In this document: positions 41,710 to 50,587 of the stretch, piece after piece | Position numbering within the stretch: the first letter of the stretch is position 1 | Layout of the letters: each line of letters begins with the position of its first letter | Origin: an uncultured Lachnospiraceae bacterium | GTDB lineage: Bacteria; Bacillota; Clostridia; Lachnospirales; Lachnospiraceae | NCBI GenBank assembly: GCA_910588875.1 | Contig: CAJURT010000003.1 | Location: forward strand, 1-64,000 | Direction of reading: 5' to 3' | Length of the DNA: 64,000 nucleotides | Program-made: the position numbers and the translations under genes | The notes under the pieces: model-generated | What the model saw: only the letters and a program-made list of their open reading frames with translations | What the model was told of the DNA's origin: nothing | Database searches by the model: none

Positions 41710-44031
41710 GTGGAAAGGAAGCAGATGGGAGGACAGTACGGAGTGTGGTCTGTGGGGCGGGTGTTGGTACCGGTGCTGGGAGCGGTCTTGGGAGTGGCCT
41801 TGTGCGTGGGGATAGGAATCTGGAATGACTACCGGGACGCGATCATTGATACCCAGAAGCAGCAGATGCTGTTGACGGTGCAGAGCCTGGGGGAGGGCAT
41901 GGAGGTATTTATCAGGGGATATGGGGAGGATTTGGAAGAGATATACCAGATGGCCAGAAGGGTTTGTGCCGGAAGGGCGTTGGGTGGCCCTGCCTCTGGG
42001 GATGGGGAGGAAAAGGCTTTGTGGGATGGCCTGCGGGAATATGTGGATACCCACAGCGCCTTTGTGGATGATGTGATTGTGGAGAAGGCAAAGGGGGAGG
42101 TGGTTGGGAGCACGAAAGGCACAGGAGTGCGGCAGGAGTATTCATCCAGCAGGATAGATGGGCAGAAAAGCCTGGGGATGGCAGAAATGGATAATGGGGA
42201 GATGTGTCTGATTTTGAAAAAGGAGATTGTGGGGGAAGGGGCTTTTTCTATTGTCCTCAGCCTGGAACGGTATTACCAGAACCTGGTGCGCGGCTTGCAG
42301 GTGGGGACCAATGGTTACATGGTTCTTAAGGACAGGGATGGGATTATCCTGATGCATCCCGAACGGGCACAGTGGGGGATTGAGGTGATCGGGGGGAGGA
42401 TGGAGATGTATGAGGGACTGGACTTAGAGAGCCTCAGAAGGATGATCGGCCATCAGAAGGAAGGACAGGCAGGGGTGGATGAATATTATTCTTATTGGTG
42501 GACAAAGGAGGGCTATCCGCGGGTACATAAAATCAGTGCTTACTGCCCGGTGCAGGTGGGGGAAGATTTCCTGATCTTGAGCGCGGTGATGGACTATGAT
42601 GATATCTATATCCCGGTTGCAAAAGGAGTACTTCGGCTGGTGCTCTTGTTCCTGGCATTTTTCCTGGTTATGGTTGCCATGGCCTGGTATATTGTGCGGA
42701 TGTTCCTGCAAAAGCAAAGGGATACAGAACAGATTGCCTATTTGACTGAACTGAACCGCCTGCTGGAGGAAATGCACCGCAGCGAGGAGGCCATTGCACA
42801 CCAGCAGCGTCTGCAGATCATGGGTACCATGACAGGGGGGATTGCCCATGAGTTTAATAACCTGCTGACGCCGATTATGGGATATGCGGATTTGCTTTTG
42901 CTGGAACTGGATGAAGGGTCGGATTCCTATGACAGTGCGCTGGAGATCTATGAGGCGTCGGCAAAGGCCAAGGAGATGATCCAGCAGATTTCTTCCCTGA
43001 GCCGAAAGAATATGGAGACTGCTTATAAGGATATGGAGGGGACCAGGGTGCTGTCCAGGGCACTCAAAATGGTGCGTTCTGTCTGCCCGTCGAATATCCG
43101 GCTGGAGGAAGAGGTCAATCTGGGAGGGGCGCATATTTTGTGCAATGAGACACAGATGAACCAGGTGATTTTGAATATCTGTGTGAATGCTATCCATGCG
43201 ATTGACCGCCGGGAGGGAAGAATCCGGATCCGGGCATGGGTGGCAGGGCGGGATGACCTGGAAAAGCTGGATCCTGCCAGCTGCCATCTTTTTCCGGTAC
43301 TGGAAAACTGGAACCGGTATATCGGCATTGAAATCCGGGATAATGGCTGCGGGATGGGCAGGGAAACCATGAACCAGATTTTTGATCCTTTCTTTACCAC
43401 GAAAAAAGGAGGCAAAGGAACCGGCCTGGGGCTGGCGTTGGTGGAACAGATCATCAGTTCCCATAAGGGCGGCCTTTTTGTGGAGAGCGAACCGGGAAAG
43501 GGAAGTGCATTTTCCCTCTATCTGCCGGTCAATGAACAGGGGGAGGGGCAACTGGGGGCAGGAACCGGTTTAGCTGAAGAAGAGGGAAGGAAGGGCAGGG
43601 AGAACCTGCGGATCCTGGTGGTGGATGATAACCCGAAGGTACTGCGGCTCTTGGAAAAGGATGCTGTGAGGCTCAAGATATCCCTGGAGTGCCGGATGGG
43701 ATTTGAAGAGGCACGGGAAGCACTGCAGGGGGAAGGAGATGGGGGCAAAACGGCGGAGGGAGGCCAGGGCGGGAAGGCCAGGGCAGGGAAGGAGGGGACT
43801 GGCTTTGACGCGCTGGTGGCAGAGCAGGAGATTGCCGGCCAAAGCGGGGTGGATTTTTGTATGTCGCTTCAGGGAAAATATCCGGGCATGGTAATGATTG
43901 TCATGGCGGACCGTGTGACGCGGGAACTGGTGGAAGCAAAGCAACGCCGGTTTGTAGATGCGTATATTGACAAGCCGGTTTCCTTATCTTCTATATTGGG
44001 GGCCCTGAAAGAGAGCCTTAATGACCTGTAA
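41710..44031 (+). CDS. Hybrid sensor histidine kinase with degenerate receiver
   Basis: The 773-residue protein (GTG start 10 bases after GAGGAGG; ATG five codons on is an alternative) has a helix near 10-32. An extracellular sensor of about 270 residues has Cache-like features (GTNGYMVLKDRDGIILMHP). A second helix lies near 310-335. A HisKA domain with GGIAHEFNNLL (His near 380) and an ATPase domain (NICVNAIHAID, GCGMGRETMNQIF, KGTGLGLALV) follow. The C-terminal receiver (about 632-773) keeps VVDDN and DKP, but the phospho-acceptor position reads VAEQE, Glu in place of Asp. An inserted Gly/Lys/Glu-rich loop lies before it. Confidence 0.92.
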   Translation: MERKQMGGQYGVWSVGRVLVPVLGAVLGVALCVGIGIWNDYRDAIIDTQKQQMLLTVQSLGEGMEVFIRGYGEDLEEIYQMARRVCAGRALGGPASGDGEEKALWDGLREYVDTHSAFVDDVIVEKAKGEVVGSTKGTGVRQEYSSSRIDGQKSLGMAEMDNGEMCLILKKEIVGEGAFSIVLSLERYYQNLVRGLQVGTNGYMVLKDRDGIILMHPERAQWGIEVIGGRMEMYEGLDLESLRRMIGHQKEGQAGVDEYYSYWWTKEGYPRVHKISAYCPVQVGEDFLILSAVMDYDDIYIPVAKGVLRLVLLFLAFFLVMVAMAWYIVRMFLQKQRDTEQIAYLTELNRLLEEMHRSEEAIAHQQRLQIMGTMTGGIAHEFNNLLTPIMGYADLLLLELDEGSDSYDSALEIYEASAKAKEMIQQISSLSRKNMETAYKDMEGTRVLSRALKMVRSVCPSNIRLEEEVNLGGAHILCNETQMNQVILNICVNAIHAIDRREGRIRIRAWVAGRDDLEKLDPASCHLFPVLENWNRYIGIEIRDNGCGMGRETMNQIFDPFFTTKKGGKGTGLGLALVEQIISSHKGGLFVESEPGKGSAFSLYLPVNEQGEGQLGAGTGLAEEEGRKGRENLRILVVDDNPKVLRLLEKDAVRLKISLECRMGFEEAREALQGEGDGGKTAEGGQGGKARAGKEGTGFDALVAEQEIAGQSGVDFCMSLQGKYPGMVMIVMADRVTRELVEAKQRRFVDAYIDKPVSLSSILGALKESLNDL

Positions 44032-44131
44032 GGGGAACCTTAACAGAAATTAAGAAAATGCCAGGATGGGTGTAAGCTTTGGGGTCTATACTCTTCTCAT
44101 AAGATGAACAGAAAAAGAGGAGGGAAAGACC

Positions 44132-45469
44132 ATGAATGAAACCATGCTTGCATTTTTGGGGTTTGCAACAATCATCATGATTATTGTACTGTTGCTGAGG
44201 AATGTGACCGTACCAGCCATTGCATTTATCGGGGTGTCCACAGTTACTGGGCTGATCCTGGTTCTGACCGGGACATTTACCGTTGAGGAGATGGGGGATT
44301 TTATTTCCGCAGGTGTGAAAGGGGTCCATTCGACGGCGGCGCTATTTATCTTTTCCGTGTTGTTTTTCGGGATTATGTCCGATGTGGGGATGTTTGACCG
44401 GATCATCAATGCCCTGATGAAGCGGGTGGGGAACAATGTGGTTGGAGTCGCGTTTATGACCTGTATTATTGCCATGATCGGCCACCTGGATGGCGGCGGT
44501 GCATCCACATTCCTGATTACCATCCCCGCTATGCTTCCGGTGTATAAGAGGCTGAAAATGCGTCCCACCACACTTCTTCTGATTTGTGTGACGGCTATGG
44601 GGGTCATGAACCTGATGCCATGGGGAGGACCCACGATGAGGGCGGCTTCCGTGCTGGAGATTGAGGCAAATACATTGTGGATGCGGCTTCTGCCCATGCA
44701 GCTGGTAGGGATTGCCATTGCATTGTTTACCGCATTTTTCTGGGGAACTGTGGAGAAAAAGCGGGGAGCCGGCGAAAACAGTACATTAGTACTGGATGAA
44801 ACGGAGGATTCAGAAGAATTGGCAGAGGCATCTGCCTCCAATGATTTAGCAAGGCCGAAGATGTTTGCTTTTAATGTAGTATGGACACTGATTATTATTG
44901 TGGCACTGGTTTTTTTGGATGTTCCTTCCTACTATACGTTTATGATAGGGTGCGTGGTAGCCTTGCTGGTAAATTATCCGGGAGCCAAACTCCAGGGGAA
45001 AATCATTAAATCTCATGCGGGGCCTGCCCTTACCATGGCCTCCACGATTTTGGCTGCCGGCGTGTTTTTGGGTGTGTTGGAGGACAGCGAGATCATGAAC
45101 CATATGGCAACGGTGCTGGCATCTTTTATTCCTCAGTCTATGGGGCGCTTCCTGCCGCTGATTATCGGGATCATGTCTGTGCCGCTCACTCTTTTGTTCT
45201 GCACGGATTCCTATTTCTATGGGCTGCTGCCAGTGCTGATCGGTGTGGGGAACCAGTTCGGTGTGGATCCGGTGCATACGGCAATTACCATGGTGGTGTG
45301 CCGGAACTGCGCCACCTTTATCAGCCCGGTGGTGCCAGCCACCTTCCTGGGAGTGGGTCTGGCCGGTGTGGAGATCAAAGACCATATCAAGAACAGCTTT
45401 TTCTGGATTTGGGGTGTGAGTGCGATATGTTTGCTGGCAGGGCTGGTGCTGGGAGTACTGACATTTTAA
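44132..45469 (+). CDS. Citrate:cation symporter, CitMHS family
   Basis: The 445-residue integral membrane protein has about 12 helices. It has the family segments SVLFFGIMSDVGMFDRIINA, IGHLDGGGASTFLITIPAML, VMNLMPWGGPTMRAA and FISPVVPATFLGVGLAG. CitMHS proteins import citrate complexed with a divalent metal, driven by protons. A hydrophilic loop of about 50 residues in mid-protein is normal. The upstream region has a good -10 (TATACT at 44087-44092) but no -35, as expected for an activated promoter; the neighbouring two-component system is the likely activator. AGAGGAGGG precedes the ATG. Confidence 0.92.
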   Translation: MNETMLAFLGFATIIMIIVLLLRNVTVPAIAFIGVSTVTGLILVLTGTFTVEEMGDFISAGVKGVHSTAALFIFSVLFFGIMSDVGMFDRIINALMKRVGNNVVGVAFMTCIIAMIGHLDGGGASTFLITIPAMLPVYKRLKMRPTTLLLICVTAMGVMNLMPWGGPTMRAASVLEIEANTLWMRLLPMQLVGIAIALFTAFFWGTVEKKRGAGENSTLVLDETEDSEELAEASASNDLARPKMFAFNVVWTLIIIVALVFLDVPSYYTFMIGCVVALLVNYPGAKLQGKIIKSHAGPALTMASTILAAGVFLGVLEDSEIMNHMATVLASFIPQSMGRFLPLIIGIMSVPLTLLFCTDSYFYGLLPVLIGVGNQFGVDPVHTAITMVVCRNCATFISPVVPATFLGVGLAGVEIKDHIKNSFFWIWGVSAICLLAGLVLGVLTF

Positions 45470-45489
45470 GAACGTGAAAAGAGAGAAAA

Positions 45490-45522
45490 GGCAAAGCCGG
45501 TTATTGGGGCTTTGCCTTTTTC
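45490..45522 (+). terminator. Terminator of the citrate transporter gene
   Basis: GGCAAAGCC and GGCTTTGCC pair around a 9-base loop and are followed by TTTTT, 20 bases after the stop codon. Confidence 0.92.
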
Positions 45523-45594
45523 CGTATGAAGAGGTATGTGGCTGTGCTATGAACTTGCTAACAGACGGGACAGAGGAAATGGGGACAGGATTGG

Positions 45595-45623
45595 TTGTCA
45601 GGGGGGATGGAATTTGATATAAT
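45595..45623 (+). promoter_or_regulatory. Promoter of the DUF5722/aldo-keto reductase operon
   Basis: TTGTCA, 17 bases, TATAAT, about 30 bases before the start codon. Confidence 0.78.
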
Positions 45624-45652
45624 GAAAAAAATTGCAAAGGAGAAACAGGGTG

Positions 45653-46768
45653 ATGAAGGTGAAGGGACGAATGATAGCGGTTTTTACTGCTGCGGCAGTT
45701 TGTTTGTCTATGCCTATGGAGGCTTGTGCGGATTATTATAAGGAGCCAAAGGATATCAAGGGGGTTTTGATTAATGGGGAACCGGAGGTTTCCAAGGCCG
45801 CTGAACTGGGGGTTTCACAGGTGATTACGAATTTCCCCATGTCGTGGGCATACCAGGCAGATAGGATGAATGCTTATGAGAGTTACCTGAATGCCTTGAA
45901 AAGGGCGGATATTTCTGTGACGGTTATCGTGCTGAATGATTGGGAGGTTTCGGCTTATCATCCATCCCTGCTTCCGGTGGCAGAGCCGTCAGGGGCAAAT
46001 TATTATGCCTTTGATACGCTGGATGATGAGGGGCTGGCGGCGACACGTGCTGCGGCTGACCGCGTCACAGGCAGGTTTAGGAACCTGGTGTCCAACTGGG
46101 TGATCGGCAATGAGGTCAACGACGGACAAGCATGGAATTATATCGGTCCTATGGATATTGATACATATTGTACCCATTATGCGCTGGCTTTCCGCACCTG
46201 GTATGATTCCATCAAGGCCTCCAACAGCCTGGCACGGGTGTATATCCCTTTTGATTTCCGATGGAATACGGGACAGGTTGCAGGCTTAAAATTTGGCGTT
46301 ATGGATATGCTGCCGCGTCTGAACAGCCTGCTGAGGGATACGGATTATGGGATTGCCTGGCATGCGTATCCGGAGGAATTTGACAGCCCGGTGTTTAGCG
46401 ATGACCGCCATGCCCTGGAACGCGGCGACACCTACATTATCAATCTGAAAAACCTGCATGTCCTCACCGATTATATGGGACAGGCGGACATGCTGTCCCC
46501 GGCAGGGACGGTGCGCCACCTGATCCTGTCAGAACAGGGCTTTACCTCCCTTTCCCCGGCCCATGGCGGGGAGTGCCAGGAACTCCAGGCACAATGTATT
46601 GCAGAGGCGTACCAGGCAGCGGCAGCAAATCCTTATGTGGAGGCATTTATGCTGAACCGCCTGACGGACGAGCAGGTTCTGATTGACCAGAATTATGCTT
46701 TTGGGCTGTTGGATGTGAACGAGAATAAAAAACTGAGTTGGGAGTCTTACCGGGATGCGGGGAAATAA
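45653..46768 (+). CDS. Secreted DUF5722 glycoside-hydrolase-like protein
   Basis: The 371-residue protein has a signal peptide (MKVKGRMIAVFTAAAVCLSM, cut near EACA) and a TIM-barrel-like body. NWVIGNEVNDGQ places a Glu at about 154 after an Asn, and LILSEQGFTS places a Glu at about 294; this is the acid/base and nucleophile pattern of clan GH-A glycosidases. The fit to DUF5722 is by overall sequence. Its substrate is unknown. AAAGGAG lies 10 bases before this ATG and 7 before an adjacent GTG, either of which may be used. It has its own promoter and is followed by the aldo/keto reductase gene after 27 bases. Confidence 0.75.
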   Translation: MKVKGRMIAVFTAAAVCLSMPMEACADYYKEPKDIKGVLINGEPEVSKAAELGVSQVITNFPMSWAYQADRMNAYESYLNALKRADISVTVIVLNDWEVSAYHPSLLPVAEPSGANYYAFDTLDDEGLAATRAAADRVTGRFRNLVSNWVIGNEVNDGQAWNYIGPMDIDTYCTHYALAFRTWYDSIKASNSLARVYIPFDFRWNTGQVAGLKFGVMDMLPRLNSLLRDTDYGIAWHAYPEEFDSPVFSDDRHALERGDTYIINLKNLHVLTDYMGQADMLSPAGTVRHLILSEQGFTSLSPAHGGECQELQAQCIAEAYQAAAANPYVEAFMLNRLTDEQVLIDQNYAFGLLDVNENKKLSWESYRDAGK

Positions 46769-46795
46769 AGGCACAAGAAAAGAAGGAGGGTTAAT

Positions 46796-47914
46796 ATGGC
46801 TTATTTGGGCGAAGAGATTAAAAAACTGGGGTTTGGGCTGATGCGTCTGCCGATGAAGGAAAAGGAGATCGACGTGGAACAGACCAAACAGATGGTAGAC
46901 CGCTTTATGGAGGCAGGTTTTACCTATTTTGACACGGCGTGGGCATATGCGGGGAGCGAGGATGCGATCCGGCAGGCATTGGTGGAACGCTATTCCCGGG
47001 AGTCCTTCCAGCTGGCCACCAAGAATGCGGCCTGGATCAACTGTAAGACAAGGGAGGAGGCAGTGGCTCAGTTTGAGACTTCCTTAAAACAGACAGGGGC
47101 CGGGTATTTTGACTTTTACCTGTTGCATAACCTGGGGGAATCAAGAACCCATTTCTTTGATGATTACGATATTTGGAGTTTTGTGCAGGAGAAGAAACAG
47201 GAAGGCCTGGTCCGCCATGTGGGGTTTTCCTTCCATTCTACCCCGGAGGAACTGGAAGAGATCCTGAAAGCACATCCGGAGATGGAGTTTGTCCAGCTGC
47301 AGATCAATTACGGGGACTGGGAGAATCCGGCAGTCCAGTCCCGGAGGTGTTATGAGACAGCAAGAAAGTATGGCAAGCCGGTGATTATCATGGAGCCGGT
47401 CAAGGGAGGGATGCTGGCCAATCCGCCGGAGCCGGTGGCTGAGATTTTCAGGGAAGCGGACGAAAAAGCCTCCTATGCCTCCTGGGCGATCCGATTTGCG
47501 GCAGGCCTGGAGGGCGTGATTACGGTTCTGTCCGGCATGAGCAGCTTAGCGCAGATGGAGGACAATCTTTCTTATATGAAGGGATTCACCCATCTGTCAG
47601 AGAAGGAGCAGGATACTTTAAAAGCGGCACGGGAAGCGCTGGCAAAGATTCCGCTGATCCCTTGTACCAGCTGCAATTATTGTGCCAAGGTGTGCCCCCA
47701 GGATATCGGGATAGCGGGTTCCTTTACGGCGATGAATTACCTGACCTTGTATGGTGATTTGGCGGCTGCCAAACGGCAGGAGGAATGGATGGTGGCCGGG
47801 CACGGCCGGAAACGTGCCAGGGAATGTGTTAAGTGCGGCAAATGTGAGCAGGCTTGCCCACAGCATATCCGGATCCGTGAGGAACTGGAGAGGGTGGCTG
47901 CCGAGATGGTGTAG
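46796..47914 (+). CDS. Aldo/keto reductase with C-terminal 4Fe-4S ferredoxin domain
   Basis: The 372-residue protein has an AKR barrel with Asp and Tyr in YFDTAWAYAGSE, Lys in FQLATKNAAW and His in YLLHNLGES. After about residue 285 come two iron-sulphur motifs: CTSCNYCAKVCP (near 290) and CVKCGKCEQACP (near 343). Such fusions are common in anaerobes and may couple carbonyl reduction to ferredoxin; the substrate is unknown. A strong AAGGAGGG precedes the ATG. It is cotranscribed with the glycosidase-like gene, but no sugar pathway is complete here. Confidence 0.93.
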   Translation: MAYLGEEIKKLGFGLMRLPMKEKEIDVEQTKQMVDRFMEAGFTYFDTAWAYAGSEDAIRQALVERYSRESFQLATKNAAWINCKTREEAVAQFETSLKQTGAGYFDFYLLHNLGESRTHFFDDYDIWSFVQEKKQEGLVRHVGFSFHSTPEELEEILKAHPEMEFVQLQINYGDWENPAVQSRRCYETARKYGKPVIIMEPVKGGMLANPPEPVAEIFREADEKASYASWAIRFAAGLEGVITVLSGMSSLAQMEDNLSYMKGFTHLSEKEQDTLKAAREALAKIPLIPCTSCNYCAKVCPQDIGIAGSFTAMNYLTLYGDLAAAKRQEEWMVAGHGRKRARECVKCGKCEQACPQHIRIREELERVAAEMV

Positions 47915-47927
47915 TAACCGGGAAGGG

Positions 47928-48830
47928 TTAGCGGGGGGATGGCAGGTTCTGCAAAAGGGCGGCACGGTAGGATAAGGGGGCCATACGGTATTTTTTCTTA
48001 AAGGCGCGGGAAAAGACAGCCGGATCCTCATAGCCACAGGAATAAGAAATGGTATCTATAGCACTGGCAAATACCCCGGCATTTTTATAGCCGCATAGCA
48101 GTGCAACCTCGTTGATTGGGATGGCTGTGGTGGTCAGAAGTTCCCTGGCACAGCCAAGGCGGAAGCTGGACAGGTACTCTTGGGGGGATTGCCCCATATG
48201 TTCCTGAAACAGGGTAAACAAGTATACACGGCTGATTCCCAGGTAGTTGGCGATATCAGACACATTTAAATGGTTGGAATAGTTAGCCCGGATAAAGGCC
48301 AGTGCCCGGTCGATATGGTAATTGGCCCGGTTTTTAAGGCTGCCTGTATTCTGTCCGGCTCCCGGCTGCCCGGCAAGGACATGCAGAAAGGCCAGCAGCT
48401 GAGAATGCTGGTACAGGGATGACCCGGAACCAGAGGCAGCAAACAATCGGTCCATAATCTCCACCAGCAAGCTGCCATTCTCACAAGAGAATACGGGATG
48501 TTTATGCCCGATTCCCAGATCCCGTACAACCTGGTCTGCCAGACGGCCCTGGAAACTGATCCAGAGATAATTCCAGGGCTCGTCGGTATCGGCCTGGTAA
48601 AAGGTGGAAACACCAGGTTTGATCAGGAATGCCTGCCCCTGGCACAGGGGATACCGCTGGCTGTCCGTCTCAAAGATCCCTTTTCCGGAAATGATATAGT
48701 GGATCAGGTAATTAAAACGCACATCAGGGCCAAAGCTGTGCCCGGGAAGGCAGACTGACCTGCCACCCCCGCAAAAATACAGATCTTCAAACAGCCGTCT
48801 TCCCGGCACCAACACATCTGCATGTTCCAT
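47928..48830 (-). CDS. AraC family regulator with duplicated helix unit
   Basis: The 300-residue protein has an N-terminal cupin-like sensor domain (FNYLIHYIISGKGIFETD) and a C-terminal AraC domain. The first helix-turn-helix is normal (VSDIANYLGISRVYLFTLFQ). The second is abnormal: a 19-residue unit occurs twice in a row, INEVALLCGYKNAGVFASA (239-257) then IDTISYSCGYEDPAVFSRA (258-276), where AraC proteins have one. A GGAAGGAGGATT site fixes the ATG. It diverges from a sugar-binding lipoprotein gene, its likely target. DNA binding by the altered domain is uncertain. Confidence 0.88.
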   Translation of the reverse strand: MEHADVLVPGRRLFEDLYFCGGGRSVCLPGHSFGPDVRFNYLIHYIISGKGIFETDSQRYPLCQGQAFLIKPGVSTFYQADTDEPWNYLWISFQGRLADQVVRDLGIGHKHPVFSCENGSLLVEIMDRLFAASGSGSSLYQHSQLLAFLHVLAGQPGAGQNTGSLKNRANYHIDRALAFIRANYSNHLNVSDIANYLGISRVYLFTLFQEHMGQSPQEYLSSFRLGCARELLTTTAIPINEVALLCGYKNAGVFASAIDTISYSCGYEDPAVFSRAFKKKYRMAPLSYRAALLQNLPSPR

Positions 48831-49112
48831 GGAAATCCTCCTTCCCTTTATCCTTATACATAACATAAATCAATCAAAAAGAAAAGTGCTTTTAGATAGA
48901 AAAGCTTTGAAAGTAAGGTGAAATATAGGTTTTATCTTTTTGGGGTTGTTTTCATTCTGCAATTACTTAACATTTTCACCGATATAAATTACATTCCCTC
49001 CTACCGTTTCCTTCCCCTGGAACCGATAATAAGGGCATCAGAAAAAAATAAGGTGCTTCCCAAGGGAAAAGGGTTTCCGGAAGTACACCAACACAAAGAT
49101 GGAGGGTATGTT

Positions 49113-50420
49113 ATGAAAAGGACCATGAAGAAAGCAGCAGCAGGCGCCGCTCTGGCAGCATTGATTCTGTCTATGTCCGCATGTTCAGGCTCGGCAGGGA
49201 CAGGAAGTGATTCCGGTTCCGGGGGAAAGTCAGAGGGTAGCGGCAGCGACACACTTACCGTGGCGATCTGGGACAATGGGCAGAAGGCCGGGCTGGATGC
49301 CATTATTGCCGATTTTACGGAGGCCACAGGCAATAAAGCGCAAATCCAGGTCATTAACTGGGATCAGTATTGGGCGCTGTTGGAAGCAGGTGCCACCGGA
49401 GGTGAACTCCCGGATGTGTTCTGGATGCATTCCAATGAGGCATACCGCTATATGTCAAATGGGATTCTGATGGACCTGACAGACCGGATTGCCGGCAGTG
49501 AGAAACTGGATATGGATAAATTCCCGGAGGATATCCGTACATTATACCAGAATGAGGGAAAAACCTATGCGGTCCCCAAGGATATTGACACCATTGCCCT
49601 TTGGTATAACAAGACCATGTTTGATGAGGCAGAGATGGCTTATCCGGATGAAAGCTGGACATGGGATGATTATTATGAGGCAGCAGTCAAGCTGACAAAG
49701 GAAGATGGGAGCCAGTTTGGAACTGCCATGAACCCTACCAACAACCAGGATGGGTGGATGAATATGGTGTACGCCATGGGAGGACACGTGATCAGTGAGG
49801 ATAAGACGAAATCAGGTTTTGATGACCCGGATACCATCAAGGCCATGGAATATGTGGAAAAGCTGGTAAAGGATGCGATGCCTTCCGCTGCTACCATGTC
49901 CGAGACGGGGAATGATGTGCTGTTCTACTCTGGAAAGATTGCTATGCTGCCCTTTGGTTCCTGGATGATCGCGCCGATCAAGGAAAATGAATATGTGACT
50001 GCGAATTGTGATGTAACGGTGCTTCCGAAGGATGCGGAAACCGGCAGGAGGGTATCCATCTATAACGGCCTTGGATGGGCAGTCAATGCCAACACGAAAA
50101 ATGCGGATGCTGCATGGCAGCTGGTAGAGTGGTTCGGCTCTAAGGAGGGACAGGAACGCCAGGCCGAGTTGGGGGTATCCATGTCCGCTTATGACGGCGT
50201 TTCCGAGGGATGGAAGAACAACACGGACCTCTTTGACCTGCAGCCTTATCTGGATATGCGGGAAGATGTGGTGTTCCGCCCTTATAGCAAAACCACGGTT
50301 GCCTGGGAAAACCAGATTTCCGAGGATCTGCGGGATGCCTGGAACGGAAATGCATCCATGGCAGACACATGCGCTAAGATTACGGAGGATATGAATAAGA
50401 TTCTGGCAGAGGAAAATTAG
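49113..50420 (+). CDS. Extracellular sugar-binding lipoprotein (family 1), no permease nearby
   Basis: The 435-residue lipoprotein has signal MKRTMKKAAAGAALAALI with lipobox SMSAC and a Gly/Ser linker. The mature solute-binding fold has DTLTVAIWDNGQKAGLDAI, GGELPDVFWMHSNEAYRYM and KTYAVPKDIDTIALWYNKTM, typical of carbohydrate-binding family 1 proteins. GGAGGG lies before this ATG; 65 in-frame codons upstream are not supported. The usual pair of MsmFG-like permease genes is missing: a terminator follows and then a YitT gene. It must work with a transporter encoded elsewhere or be a remnant. The divergent AraC gene probably regulates it. Confidence 0.88.
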   Translation: MKRTMKKAAAGAALAALILSMSACSGSAGTGSDSGSGGKSEGSGSDTLTVAIWDNGQKAGLDAIIADFTEATGNKAQIQVINWDQYWALLEAGATGGELPDVFWMHSNEAYRYMSNGILMDLTDRIAGSEKLDMDKFPEDIRTLYQNEGKTYAVPKDIDTIALWYNKTMFDEAEMAYPDESWTWDDYYEAAVKLTKEDGSQFGTAMNPTNNQDGWMNMVYAMGGHVISEDKTKSGFDDPDTIKAMEYVEKLVKDAMPSAATMSETGNDVLFYSGKIAMLPFGSWMIAPIKENEYVTANCDVTVLPKDAETGRRVSIYNGLGWAVNANTKNADAAWQLVEWFGSKEGQERQAELGVSMSAYDGVSEGWKNNTDLFDLQPYLDMREDVVFRPYSKTTVAWENQISEDLRDAWNGNASMADTCAKITEDMNKILAEEN

Positions 50421-50441
50421 AAACAAACTTAGAAGCAAAGA

Positions 50442-50490
50442 GAAAGGCAGCAGCCGGGGCAGATCTTAGCCCAGGGCTCTGCCTTTCATT
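50442..50490 (+). terminator. Terminator of the sugar-binding protein gene
   Basis: GAAAGGCAG and CTGCCTTTC pair, with an inner AGCC/GGCT helix, followed by ATTTA. The T tract is short; it overlaps the -35 of the next promoter. Confidence 0.7.
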
Positions 50491-50517
50491 TACATTTCAA
50501 ACAAGATATGATAGCAT
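50489..50517 (+). promoter_or_regulatory. Promoter of the YitT-family gene
   Basis: TTTACA, 17 bases, TAGCAT, about 70 bases before the start codon. The -10 is imperfect. Confidence 0.5.
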
Positions 50518-50587
50518 AAGCACAGATGGGGAAAGATGTTTAAGGAGCGAAGCGGAAATGTAACAGGAAAGGAGATCTTGGGAACAG

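Noticed and set aside
42424..43551. 375-codon frame antisense to the sensor kinase
   Set aside because: Shadow of the kinase coding sequence; composition (His/Pro/Gln rich) is typical of antisense reading.
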